From an uncultured Collinsella sp. (GTDB lineage: Bacteria; Actinomycetota; Coriobacteriia; Coriobacteriales; Coriobacteriaceae), in NCBI GenBank assembly GCA_900541745.1, contig UQLA01000008.1, positions 37,574 to 101,573 of the forward strand: DNA of 64,000 nucleotides, given 5' to 3'. Under the pieces are notes generated by a model. It did no database searches, was not told the DNA's origin, and saw only the letters and a list, made by a program, of their open reading frames with translations. Of the stretch, positions 1 through 7,217 are shown piece after piece (the stretch's first letter is position 1; each line of letters starts with the position of its first letter). The position numbers and the translations under genes are program-made.

Positions 1-2
1 AC

Positions 3-1916
3 ATCGAATTCTTTGAGCGCGTTGCGGGGCCCATCCCCAAGACGGTCAGCTGCCGCTTTAATCCGGGCGGCCTGTTCCAGCTCTCCAACGGCATCATGGA
101 TAACCCCGGCGACTCCAAATACGGCATGACCACCGAGCAACTCTTCGAGGCCTTCCGCATGCTCAAGGCCAAAGGCGCCGAGGACTTTGGCATCCATGCC
201 TTCCTTGCCAGCAACACCGTCACCAACGACTACTACCCCAAGCTCGCGCGTATCCTCTTTGAGCTTGCCGTGCGCCTGGAGCATGAGACCGGCGCACACG
301 TCGCCTTCATCAATCTGTCCGGCGGTGTGGGTATCCCCTACCTGCCCGAGCAGCAGGCTAACGACATCCATGCCATCGGTGAGGGAGTTCACGCGGCATA
401 CGACGAGATTCTGGTCCCCGCCGGTATGGGCGATGTGGCGATCTGCACCGAGATGGGCCGCTTTATGATGGGCCCCTACGGCTGCCTGGTCACCAAGGCC
501 ATCCACGAAAAGCAGATCTACAAGGACTATATCGGTGTCGACGCAAGCGCCGTCGATCTGATCCGCCCTGCCATGTATGGCGCTTACCACCACATTACGG
601 TGATTGGCCAGCCGGGTGGCGATGACAAGACCACAGCGCCCGTCACGGACACCTACGACATCACAGGCAATCTGTGCGAGAACAACGACAAGTTCGCCAT
701 CAATCGCGAGCTGCCACATATCGACATGGGCGACCTGCTTGTGATCCACGATACCGGCGCGCATGGCTACTCCATGGGCTACAACTACAACGGACGCCTG
801 CGCTCCGCCGAGGTCCTGCTGCGCCCCGATGGCTCGGCAGATCTCATTCGTCGCGCCGAGCGCCCGGGCGACTACTTTGCCACGCTCGACGTGCTGCCGT
901 GCGGACGCGAGCTGCTGGCAAAGTCGCGTGCCGAAAGTGCTCGTCGTCGCGCCCAAGACGAGCGCCTGGCCATCGCCGCCCAATGGAACAAACGCATCCA
1001 GATCGCGGAAGCGAAGGAGAAGAACATGGACATCCGCAATCTCGAGGGCTCAATCGTCGCCCTCGTCACGCCGTTTAAAAAGGACGGCAGTGTCGACTTC
1101 GACGCGCTCGAGCGCCTTATCGATTTCCACCTGCAAAATGGCACCGACGCCATCCTCACCCTGGGCACCACAGGCGAGAGCGCCACGATGACCGATGACG
1201 AGGACAACTCCGTTGTCGCCGCCGTGGTCAAGCAGGTTGCAGGACGCGTCCCCGTCATCGCCGGCTCGGGCTCCAACTCCACGCAAACCATGCTCACCAA
1301 GTCGCTCACCTACCAGGGCTTGGGCGCCGATGGCCTGCTGCTCATTACCCCCTACTACAACAAGTCCAATGAAGAGGGCATCTATCAGCACTTTAAGACC
1401 GTCGCCGATGCTGTGGACATCCCCTGCATCCTGTACAACATCCCCGGCCGCTGCGGCTGCGGCATCGGCGAGCGCAACGTAGAGCGCTTGGCCGCGCACC
1501 CCAACATCATGGGTATTAAGGAAGCCTCGGGCAACGTCGCCTACGCAGCCAAGATCGCTCACCTGCTGTCCGACGACTTCCGCATGTATTCGGGCGAGGA
1601 TGCGCTCACCGTACCTCTCATGAGCCTGGGCGCCTCGGGCGCCATCAGCGTGTGGGCCGACGTTCAGCCGCAGCTCGTGCATGACATGTGCCGCGCCTAT
1701 CTGGACGGTGACGTGGCACGTGCCCGCGATATTCAAATTGCCGGCCAGCCGCTCATCAACGCCCTCTTTAGTGAGGTCAACCCCATCCCCGTTAAAGAAG
1801 CGCTCGCTCAGATGGGTATGATCGAAGCCAACTACCGCATGCCGCTTTGCCCCATGGCCGATAACACGCGTGCCGCACTTACCGATGCTCTGAAGGGAGC
1901 TGGTCTGCTTGATTAA
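3..1916 (+). CDS. lysA-dapA: diaminopimelate decarboxylase fused in frame to dihydrodipicolinate synthase (5' partial)
   Basis: The reading frame is open from base 3, so the N-terminus lies outside the window. It encodes the C-terminal two thirds of LysA, the PLP enzyme that decarboxylates meso-diaminopimelate to lysine. Visible LysA landmarks are SGGVGIPY (phosphate-binding glycines), CTEMGRFMMGPYG, LCENNDKFA (the CESGD-type motif) and DTGAHGYSMGYNYN. No stop follows the LysA domain: a charged, probably helical linker of about 35 residues (RAESARRRAQDERL onward) leads straight into DapA, which begins MDIRNLEGS at 1026. The product would therefore join the last enzyme and the first committed enzyme of lysine synthesis. 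A good Shine-Dalgarno (AAGGAG) sits just before the internal ATG, so free DapA may also be made. It is the first visible gene of a dapA-dapB-dapH operon. A recent stop-codon loss (for example TAG to AAG) or a sequencing error could give the same picture. Confidence 0.85.
   Translation: MEFFERVAGPIPKTVSCRFNPGGLFQLSNGIMDNPGDSKYGMTTEQLFEAFRMLKAKGAEDFGIHAFLASNTVTNDYYPKLARILFELAVRLEHETGAHVAFINLSGGVGIPYLPEQQANDIHAIGEGVHAAYDEILVPAGMGDVAICTEMGRFMMGPYGCLVTKAIHEKQIYKDYIGVDASAVDLIRPAMYGAYHHITVIGQPGGDDKTTAPVTDTYDITGNLCENNDKFAINRELPHIDMGDLLVIHDTGAHGYSMGYNYNGRLRSAEVLLRPDGSADLIRRAERPGDYFATLDVLPCGRELLAKSRAESARRRAQDERLAIAAQWNKRIQIAEAKEKNMDIRNLEGSIVALVTPFKKDGSVDFDALERLIDFHLQNGTDAILTLGTTGESATMTDDEDNSVVAAVVKQVAGRVPVIAGSGSNSTQTMLTKSLTYQGLGADGLLLITPYYNKSNEEGIYQHFKTVADAVDIPCILYNIPGRCGCGIGERNVERLAAHPNIMGIKEASGNVAYAAKIAHLLSDDFRMYSGEDALTVPLMSLGASGAISVWADVQPQLVHDMCRAYLDGDVARARDIQIAGQPLINALFSEVNPIPVKEALAQMGMIEANYRMPLCPMADNTRAALTDALKGAGLLD
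1026..1916 (+). CDS. dapA: 4-hydroxy-tetrahydrodipicolinate synthase (internal start within the fused frame)
   Basis: DapA condenses pyruvate with aspartate semialdehyde, the first committed step of diaminopimelate and lysine synthesis. From the ATG at 1026 the protein has 296 residues, the normal family length. It shows GSIVALVTPF at the N-terminus, LGTTGESAT (the pyruvate-binding TTGE motif), LLITPYYNK with the conserved Tyr, YNIPGRCG, and MGIKEASGN with the Schiff-base lysine. AAGGAG lies six bases before this ATG, inside the LysA-encoding frame, and supports independent initiation. The stop overlaps the dapB start by 8 bases, which indicates translational coupling. Known for the family: a TIM-barrel homotetramer, often feedback-inhibited by lysine; nothing in the sequence shows whether that applies here. 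Confidence 0.93.
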   Translation: MDIRNLEGSIVALVTPFKKDGSVDFDALERLIDFHLQNGTDAILTLGTTGESATMTDDEDNSVVAAVVKQVAGRVPVIAGSGSNSTQTMLTKSLTYQGLGADGLLLITPYYNKSNEEGIYQHFKTVADAVDIPCILYNIPGRCGCGIGERNVERLAAHPNIMGIKEASGNVAYAAKIAHLLSDDFRMYSGEDALTVPLMSLGASGAISVWADVQPQLVHDMCRAYLDGDVARARDIQIAGQPLINALFSEVNPIPVKEALAQMGMIEANYRMPLCPMADNTRAALTDALKGAGLLD

Positions 1917-2649
1917 GACCGTCATTATGGGAACGGGCCGCATGGGCTCGCTCATCCGCACCACCGCCGAGGGCGTTGTCGACGCCGCCGGTCAGCCCGT
2001 TTTTGATATCGTCGCCCAGATCGGTTTTGATCTGTCCGAGCTCGAGGACGCCCCGGCAGCCGACGTCATCATCGACTTCTCGAACGTCGTGACCTTCGAT
2101 GCCGTCGTCGCCTATGTCGAGCGCACGGGCGCCGCGTTGGTCTCGGGCACCACGGGCTACACACCCGATCAGATGGACCGCCTGCGCGAGCTGGGTCAGA
2201 ACGCCCGCGTCATGCACTCGGGCAACTACTCTATCGGCATCGCCGCCCTGCGCCATCTGGTTGCCCAGGCCACGCGCGAACTGCCCGGCTTTGACTGCGA
2301 GATCGTCGAGACGCACCACAACCAAAAGGTTGACGCCCCGAGCGGCACAGCCAAGCTACTGCTCGACGCCATCGTCGAAGCTGAGCCCGAGGCAGGCTAC
2401 CACCCCGTCTATGGCCGCGAGGGCATGTGCGGCGCGCGTGACCCCAAGGAGATCGGTATGCACTCGCTGCGCGGCGGCACCGTCGCCGGCGTGCACGAGG
2501 TGAGTTTCTTTGGCCAGGACGAGGAGGTCACACTCACCCACCGTGCCACGAGCCGTCAGATCTTTGTCAACGGCGCCTTGGCAGCCGCGCAGAAGCTCGT
2601 CACCCGCGAACCCGGCTTCTATACGTTCGACCAGGTCATGTTTGCCTAA
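1909..2649 (+). CDS. dapB: 4-hydroxy-tetrahydrodipicolinate reductase
   Basis: DapB reduces the DapA product with NAD(P)H. The protein is 246 residues. The N-terminal Rossmann motif is VIMGTGRMGS; further on come IIDFSN, SGTTGY, the catalytic and substrate region ETHHNQKVDAPSGTAK, and the C-terminal SLRGGTVAGVHEVSF. I chose the TTG at 1909 because it follows a GGGAG ribosome binding site and puts the dinucleotide-binding strand at the usual distance from the N-terminus; the next in-frame ATG falls inside the GxGRMG strand. The start overlaps the dapA stop. dapH follows after about 40 bases, so the operon continues. Confidence 0.95.
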   Translation: MIKTVIMGTGRMGSLIRTTAEGVVDAAGQPVFDIVAQIGFDLSELEDAPAADVIIDFSNVVTFDAVVAYVERTGAALVSGTTGYTPDQMDRLRELGQNARVMHSGNYSIGIAALRHLVAQATRELPGFDCEIVETHHNQKVDAPSGTAKLLLDAIVEAEPEAGYHPVYGREGMCGARDPKEIGMHSLRGGTVAGVHEVSFFGQDEEVTLTHRATSRQIFVNGALAAAQKLVTREPGFYTFDQVMFA

Positions 2650-2688
2650 CCAGGTATCAACCGAATCCACCCAAAGGAGAGATAGCAA

Positions 2689-3408
2689 ATGAGCAACGCA
2701 GCCGAGATGGATGCACAGGAGATTATCAACTACATCGCCACCGCGCCCAAAAAGACGCCTGTCAAGCTGTACGTGCGCGAAAAGCCCGGCATGAAGGCCC
2801 AGTGGGGCAATGCACACGTCTACGGCGGTCGTCGTGGCAAGACCGTCTTTGGCGACTGGGATGAGCTCAAAGCCATCCTCGATGCCAATGCCGACTCCAT
2901 CGACTACTACGACGTCGAGAATGACTGCCGCAACTCCGCCGTCCCCATGCTCGACCTTAAGGGCATCAACGCCCGCATCGAGCCGGGCGCGATCATCCGC
3001 GACCGCGTCGAGATCGGCGACCGTGCCGTCATCATGATGGGCGCCATCATCAACATCGGCTCCGTTATCGGCGAGGGTTCCATGATCGATATGGGCGCCG
3101 TCCTGGGCGGCCGCGCAACCGTGGGCAAGAACTGCCACATCGGCGCCGGCACCGTACTGGCAGGCGTCGTTGAGCCCGCGAGCGCCACGCCCGTCATCAT
3201 CGAGGACGATGTCATGATTGGCGCCAACGCCGTGGTCCTGGAGGGCGTGCGCGTGGGCAAGGGCGCCGTCGTGGCTGCCGGTGCCGTGTGCGTCGAGGAC
3301 GTCCCCGCCGGCGCCGTCGTGGCCGGTGTCCCCGCCCGCGTCATCAAGATGCGCGACGCCCAGACCGACAGCAAGACCGGCCTGGAAGAGGGCCTGCGCC
3401 AGCTTTAA
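2689..3408 (+). CDS. dapH: tetrahydrodipicolinate N-acetyltransferase
   Basis: DapH acetylates tetrahydrodipicolinate and so commits the cell to the acetylase branch of the diaminopimelate pathway. The 239-residue protein has the DapH-type N-terminal helical domain (MDAQEIINYIATAPKKTPVK) and then a left-handed beta-helix built from hexapeptide repeats such as VIGEGSMIDMGAV and IGAGTVLAGVV. Length and N-terminus fit DapH rather than the longer succinyl-type DapD. AAAGGAGA precedes the ATG. The two later enzymes of this branch (N-acetyl-diaminopimelate aminotransferase and deacetylase) are not in the operon; the aminotransferase at 7218-8381 is a candidate for one. A 12-bp hairpin starts two bases after the stop codon. 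Confidence 0.93.
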   Translation: MSNAAEMDAQEIINYIATAPKKTPVKLYVREKPGMKAQWGNAHVYGGRRGKTVFGDWDELKAILDANADSIDYYDVENDCRNSAVPMLDLKGINARIEPGAIIRDRVEIGDRAVIMMGAIINIGSVIGEGSMIDMGAVLGGRATVGKNCHIGAGTVLAGVVEPASATPVIIEDDVMIGANAVVLEGVRVGKGAVVAAGAVCVEDVPAGAVVAGVPARVIKMRDAQTDSKTGLEEGLRQL

Positions 3409-3410
3409 TA

Positions 3411-3556
3411 GTTACGGCGTTTTACCAAACGCCGTAACGACCCGACGCCGCAAACGCCCCTAGGCGGCAATCTGACGTTCAATCGTCGGGCATGACCAGA
3501 AGGTCAATGCCCTCCTCTTTCGCGTCACCTTGCTCGCCTAGGGGCGTTTTCGCTGG
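3411..3556 (+). repeat. structured palindromic element, copy R1
   Basis: This fills most of the gap between convergent dapH and the YejK-like gene. First comes a perfect 12-bp hairpin, GTTACGGCGTTT (3411-3422) with AAACGCCGTAAC (3427-3438), two bases after the dapH stop and with no T-tract. Then an outer 15-bp stem, 3452-3466 with 3535-3549, encloses a 5-bp stem TGACG (3473-3477)/CGTCA (3523-3527), the single-stranded motifs TTCAATCGTCG and CTCCTCTTTC, and an apical hairpin GGGCATGACC (3488-3497)/GGTCAATGCCC (3502-3512). The same plan and motifs recur at 13145-13284 with different stem sequences. Role unknown: repeat element, processed mRNA 3' end or small RNA. Confidence 0.75.
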
Positions 3557-3601
3557 CGTATGCTCAACCTACGGCGCAATGTCGGCAACCAAGCCGAAAA
3601 C

Positions 3602-3640
3602 AAAAAGGCCGAAGTCCCGAAGGGTTTCGGCCTTTGTTTT
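3602..3640. terminator. bidirectional intrinsic terminator
   Basis: A 10-bp stem AAAGGCCGAA (3604-3613)/TTCGGCCTTT (3626-3635) with a further CCCGAAGGG inner hairpin. It is followed by TTTGTTTT on the plus strand and TTTTTGTTTT on the minus strand. It serves the leftward gene ending at 3661 and could also stop read-through from dapH. Confidence 0.85.
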
Positions 3641-3660
3641 CCGCAGCGTCCAAGCGCAGT

Positions 3661-4665
3661 TTATCGGTTCTCGATGCTGCCGATGTTTTTGAGCTCGATG
3701 GAGATGAGGCCGTTAGGCTCATTGACGAACTCGATGTACTCGGAGTTCGAACCCATCTCGGCCGGGAAGCTGATCTCGATACCCGTGTCGGTACGAATCT
3801 TATGATTGCGCACCGCCGCGCGTTCGACCTGCTTGCGCTCCACGGGCACACGCTCAGGCACCTTCTCCTCGGTCAGTGCGGCGCGCACACTCTCCTTGAT
3901 AACCGGTTCGTCCTCAAAGACCTCGTCGACGATATCCCAAGGCGGCAGTTCCTCGTCATCCTCAACCTTCTCGGCAACGGCAGCCTTAACCTTGGCAAGC
4001 GCTACAGCCGTGTTGGCACCGTGCTCCTCGGCGACTTCCTCGACCACACGCGTCACGGTGTCGATGACCTCCTTGCCCGATACGCCCGTGTCGCACTGCA
4101 ACAGGCCATCGGGGATAAGCATACGGTCCTCGCCGGCAATCTTGCGCTTCTTGTCCACATAGCCGATCTCCATGGTACTCGCGCGCACGATGGCATAGCT
4201 CGGCACCTTTTGCGAGGGGTTCGGCAGAATGGCGTAGTGGCGCGCGATGTCGTTGCGCACCTCCCCCTCCTCGCGGCCCACTTCGTGCATAAAAGCCTGC
4301 TTGGAGCCCAGCAGCATCACGGCAAACCAGCGGGCATCCTCATCGTCGTCAAAATCGGCCACGAGCACGTCGGTGGACTCGGCTTTCTCGGCTTTGGTGA
4401 GCTCGGAGGAAATAAACTCCGCAATCTGCTGCGACAGGTCCACGAACTCGCGCTCGCCAAAGAAATAGCCCTTGAGCTCGCCGCCAAACGCAGAGTTCTC
4501 GGCAAACGTGGCGCGCTTATTGTCGGCCGAGGTACGTGCGCGGCGCAGATGTGTGGTCACGAAGTTGCGCACGGTACGACTCTCGATATCGAGCTCGCGC
4601 TGGCTCATGACGTTGACGGCAGAGTCAAAGTCCAGGATATGCAGAATCGCGTGGTTGATTTTCAT
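3661..4665 (-). CDS. nucleoid-associated protein, YejK/NdpA family
   Basis: The product of about 334 residues matches the 37-kDa nucleoid-associated protein family (YejK/NdpA). The N-terminus is MKINHAILHILDF, followed by a region with FFGEREFVDLSQQIAEF and VADFDDDEDARWFAVMLLG, as the family has. Family members bind DNA and nucleoid; the function beyond that is poorly defined. The middle of the protein (residues 200-290) is acidic and helical (VVEEVAEEHGAN, VEDDEELPPWDIVDEVFEDE). I use the ATG at 4665 because the conserved sequence begins there; an ATG three codons upstream (4674) is also possible. Transcription appears monocistronic and ends at the terminator at 3602-3640. Confidence 0.8.
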   Translation of the reverse strand: MKINHAILHILDFDSAVNVMSQRELDIESRTVRNFVTTHLRRARTSADNKRATFAENSAFGGELKGYFFGEREFVDLSQQIAEFISSELTKAEKAESTDVLVADFDDDEDARWFAVMLLGSKQAFMHEVGREEGEVRNDIARHYAILPNPSQKVPSYAIVRASTMEIGYVDKKRKIAGEDRMLIPDGLLQCDTGVSGKEVIDTVTRVVEEVAEEHGANTAVALAKVKAAVAEKVEDDEELPPWDIVDEVFEDEPVIKESVRAALTEEKVPERVPVERKQVERAAVRNHKIRTDTGIEISFPAEMGSNSEYIEFVNEPNGLISIELKNIGSIENR

Positions 4666-4740
4666 ATACGGCATTCCGTTCTAGATCGATTTCGGCACGA
4701 ACCAGTATAGCGGTCGAGCCCGCCCCAGGCGCATCGAAGA

Positions 4741-4774
4741 TTGGTGCATCGGGGACAGGTTGCTTTGCGCCAAT
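4741..4774 (+). repeat. 34-bp repeat, copy A (3' side of DUF2974 gene)
   Basis: The sequence GGTGCATCGGGGACAGGTTG and onward to GCGCCAAT closely matches copy B at 5967-5999 (about 28 of 34 positions), in the same orientation. The ends form an imperfect inverted repeat (TTGGTGCA with TGCGCCAA). It begins two bases past the stop of the gene it brackets. Confidence 0.6.
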
Positions 4775-4776
4775 GG

Positions 4777-5937
4777 CTAGCGCAGGAGCTCGGACTGCCA
4801 AGCCTCGAGCTGTTCTGCCAAACTCTTGCCGGCAGCGGGCATGTCGATCTGAGGGCGTTTGGGCAGCAGTGCGCATTTAAGGATTGCCACGATGGTCTGC
4901 GAGACAAAGCGTCGTGTATCCTTGTCAAAGCCTTGCGCAGCCTGGAGCATCACGGGCAGGCTCTCGCGCAGATTCCCAGCGATATCCGCAAACCGCTCAG
5001 CACCCGTAGCCTCAAACACGGAGAACAACGCATCTACAAAACGCTCGCGTTCGCTAGGCGACACTGCAAGCAGCATCTCGCGAATGGAACCATCAACGTA
5101 TCGAGCACCGGCGGACAGGCGCTCACAGTACGCGAAGTCACGACCATCAACCACCCAGCTAAAGGGATTGTGCTGCAGCAGGCTGAACTCGGTGCTCTCA
5201 ACGATGGCATAGTCCTCCTGTGTCTCGAACATCATGCCAAAGATCGACGACCGAGGTAGCGTCTTGTCGATTCGACCGGAAAGATCGGCAAAGGCGTCGC
5301 CGTTCAGAAACTCCTCGACGAAGCCCGGGCCATCATGGGAATACGCCCGTTCGATTCGCTCACGGGCGATGTTGGAGCACATCGCCGCACCGTACACCGC
5401 AAGGTTTCCACCCTTGGAATGACCTCCGCACAAAAGCGGCCCGTCAATCGCATCCGCCGCCTCGTCCACATAACGTGCCGCGGATTCCTGGGCCGGCACA
5501 GGACACCGGAACGCCATGTTAAAGTCCTCTTTCCAGCCCACAATCGTGCTGTCGGTCCCCCGGAAGGAAAGATAGCTAAACCCTGCCGGAAACCGAAACG
5601 CCATGGCTGCAAACTGCTCTGTCGCCACCACATCGCTCACGGCACGATAGCCGCAAACGTGCACGCCACGGTAGCGAGGACTTGCTGCCACGGCCTCTAA
5701 CAAGGCCCTGCTCCCCTCCGGGTCCCACAAGTCGTCAATCATGTCCCGGTAGCACTCGGCACGCAGCAGCTCGCGTACGTCTAGGCCCTGCCAGTTCGTC
5801 AGCTCCGCCATATCACCCGGCAAACGCAAATAGGACAACCACGCAAAGACCAGGCTATCCACCGCGCAGAACGGCCGCTCCTCAAACGGATCAAACGTCG
5901 TCTGGGCATAGGTCAAAAAATTAGGCGAATCCGACAT
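4777..5937 (-). CDS. DUF2974 (Mbeg1-like) alpha/beta-hydrolase
   Basis: The 386-residue protein belongs to the DUF2974/lipase class 3-like family. It carries a serine-hydrolase nucleophile elbow GGHSKGGNLA (GxSxG type) near residue 175, preceded by FSYLSFRGTD, the lipase-3 oxyanion region, and followed by SHDGPGF, whose Asp could complete a triad. There is no signal peptide, so it is predicted cytoplasmic; the substrate is unknown. GGGAGG lies before the ATG at 5937. The gene stands alone between two copies of a 34-bp repeat (4741-4774 and 5967-5999). Confidence 0.8.
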   Translation of the reverse strand: MSDSPNFLTYAQTTFDPFEERPFCAVDSLVFAWLSYLRLPGDMAELTNWQGLDVRELLRAECYRDMIDDLWDPEGSRALLEAVAASPRYRGVHVCGYRAVSDVVATEQFAAMAFRFPAGFSYLSFRGTDSTIVGWKEDFNMAFRCPVPAQESAARYVDEAADAIDGPLLCGGHSKGGNLAVYGAAMCSNIARERIERAYSHDGPGFVEEFLNGDAFADLSGRIDKTLPRSSIFGMMFETQEDYAIVESTEFSLLQHNPFSWVVDGRDFAYCERLSAGARYVDGSIREMLLAVSPSERERFVDALFSVFEATGAERFADIAGNLRESLPVMLQAAQGFDKDTRRFVSQTIVAILKCALLPKRPQIDMPAAGKSLAEQLEAWQSELLR

Positions 5938-5966
5938 GGCCCTCCCATCAACTATGGTGTATTGGG

Positions 5967-5999
5967 ATGGTGCATTGGGGTCAGGTTACTTTGCACCAA
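5967..5999 (+). repeat. 34-bp repeat, copy B (5' side of DUF2974 gene)
   Basis: GGTGCATTGGGGTCAGGTTA and onward to TGCACCAAA. It is the partner of copy A at 4741-4774 in direct orientation; its own ends are inverted (GGTGCA/TGCACC). Together the two bracket a single gene in about 1.26 kb. Confidence 0.6.
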
Positions 6000-6034
6000 A
6001 AAAGGCGCCCGGGCCGTGTGGACCCGGACGCCTT
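5998..6034 (-). terminator. intrinsic terminator of ldh
   Basis: On the minus strand a GC-rich stem (AGGCGTCCGGGTCC with GGCCCGGGCGCCT) around an ACAC loop runs into TTTTTT. It lies 30 bases past the ldh stop. Confidence 0.85.
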
Positions 6035-6065
6035 CATTGTAGCTTTTCGCTCTAGCGAGCTTGAT

Positions 6066-7016
6066 TTAGCAGGAGAAATCGACGCTGTCGATGATGTCCT
6101 TGAGGGCCTTGGCGGAGACGGTGAGCTCATGCTGCTCGTCATCGTCCAGCGGCACGGGGACGCGGCAGACAACGCCGTCGCGGCCAACGACGGTCGGCAT
6201 GGAGATGGCAAGATCGGACAGGCCATACTCGCCCACCATGAGCGAGGAGACAGGCAGAACGGTCTGCTCATCGCGCATGACGGCAGTGCAGATGCGCTTG
6301 ACGGCCATGGCGACGCCATAGTAGGTGGCGTGCTTCTTCTCGATGATGGTGTAGGCGGAGTTCTTGACGTCCTCGGCGATACGCTTCTCAGCAGCCTCAT
6401 GCTCCAGGTGGCCGTGAAGCTCACAGAAGGTGTTCAGCGGAACGCCGGCAACCTGAGCGCTGGACCAAGCGACAAACTCGGAGTCGCCGTGCTCGCCCAT
6501 GACATAGGCCTGGACATCGCGCGGGTCAACCTCGACGTGGGCACCAAGCATCTGCTGCAGGCGGCCAGTGTCGAGCACAGTGCCGGAACCGATGACGTGG
6601 CCCTCGGGCAGGCCGGACATCTTGATGGCGGCGTAGGTCAGAACATCGACCGGGTTGGAGACGATGAGCAGAATGCCGTCGAAGCCGGACTTCTTAATCT
6701 CGGGGATAATGGACTTAAAGATGCTGACGTTCTTGTTGACCAGGTCCAGGCGGGTCTCACCGGGCTTCTGGGCAGCGCCAGCGGTGACGACGATCATGGC
6801 GGCGTCGGCGACATCGGAATAATCGCCGGCGTAGATCTTCATCGGCTCGGCAAACGTCATGCCGTGCGCGATATCCAGGGCCTCACCCTCGGCGCGGTTC
6901 TTGTCCACGTCGATGAGGACCATCTCGGAGAACAGACCGCTCTGCATCAGCGCGAACGCCGAAGACGAACCGACGAAACCGCAGCCGACAATAGCGACCT
7001 TCTTCTCGTTAACCAT
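6066..7016 (-). CDS. ldh: L-lactate dehydrogenase
   Basis: LDH reduces pyruvate to L-lactate and reoxidises the NADH made in glycolysis, fitting a fermentative anaerobe. The 316-residue protein starts MVNEKKVAIVGCGFVGSSSA (NAD-binding GxGxxG). It has the active-site loop region TAGAAQKPGETRLDLV with the substrate arginine, IVSNPVDVLTY, and the catalytic MGEHGDSE. An upstream extension to 7094 is open but non-homologous. The ATG at 7016 has GGAG before it and a 14-bp hairpin (7042-7074) in its leader. The gene has its own terminator. Confidence 0.95.
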   Translation of the reverse strand: MVNEKKVAIVGCGFVGSSSAFALMQSGLFSEMVLIDVDKNRAEGEALDIAHGMTFAEPMKIYAGDYSDVADAAMIVVTAGAAQKPGETRLDLVNKNVSIFKSIIPEIKKSGFDGILLIVSNPVDVLTYAAIKMSGLPEGHVIGSGTVLDTGRLQQMLGAHVEVDPRDVQAYVMGEHGDSEFVAWSSAQVAGVPLNTFCELHGHLEHEAAEKRIAEDVKNSAYTIIEKKHATYYGVAMAVKRICTAVMRDEQTVLPVSSLMVGEYGLSDLAISMPTVVGRDGVVCRVPVPLDDDEQHELTVSAKALKDIIDSVDFSC

Positions 7017-7041
7017 TAGAAACTCCCATCTCTCTCCACAA

Positions 7042-7074
7042 ACAAGCCGCCCGGGAACGACCCGAGCGGCTTGT
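7042..7074 (-). other. hairpin in the ldh leader
   Basis: ACAAGCCGCCCGGG (7042-7055) pairs with CCCGAGCGGCTTGT (7061-7074), 14 bp with one G-U pair and a 5-base loop. It ends about 25 bases before the ldh start and lacks a T-tract. It could be the end of the upstream aminotransferase transcript, an RNA-stabilising leader or a regulatory structure; the sequence does not decide. Confidence 0.5.
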
Positions 7075-7217
7075 CGTAATCCCAATACATCCAATCGGGA
7101 CTTTGATTATGCTCCTATTCGCAGCCAAAAATCGACCGTTTGCCGAAATTGTTTGCAGGATTCGTAAAATAACTGCACGAAATCGGTTTCGATATATTGA
7201 CGAGCCAAAAGAGCTTT

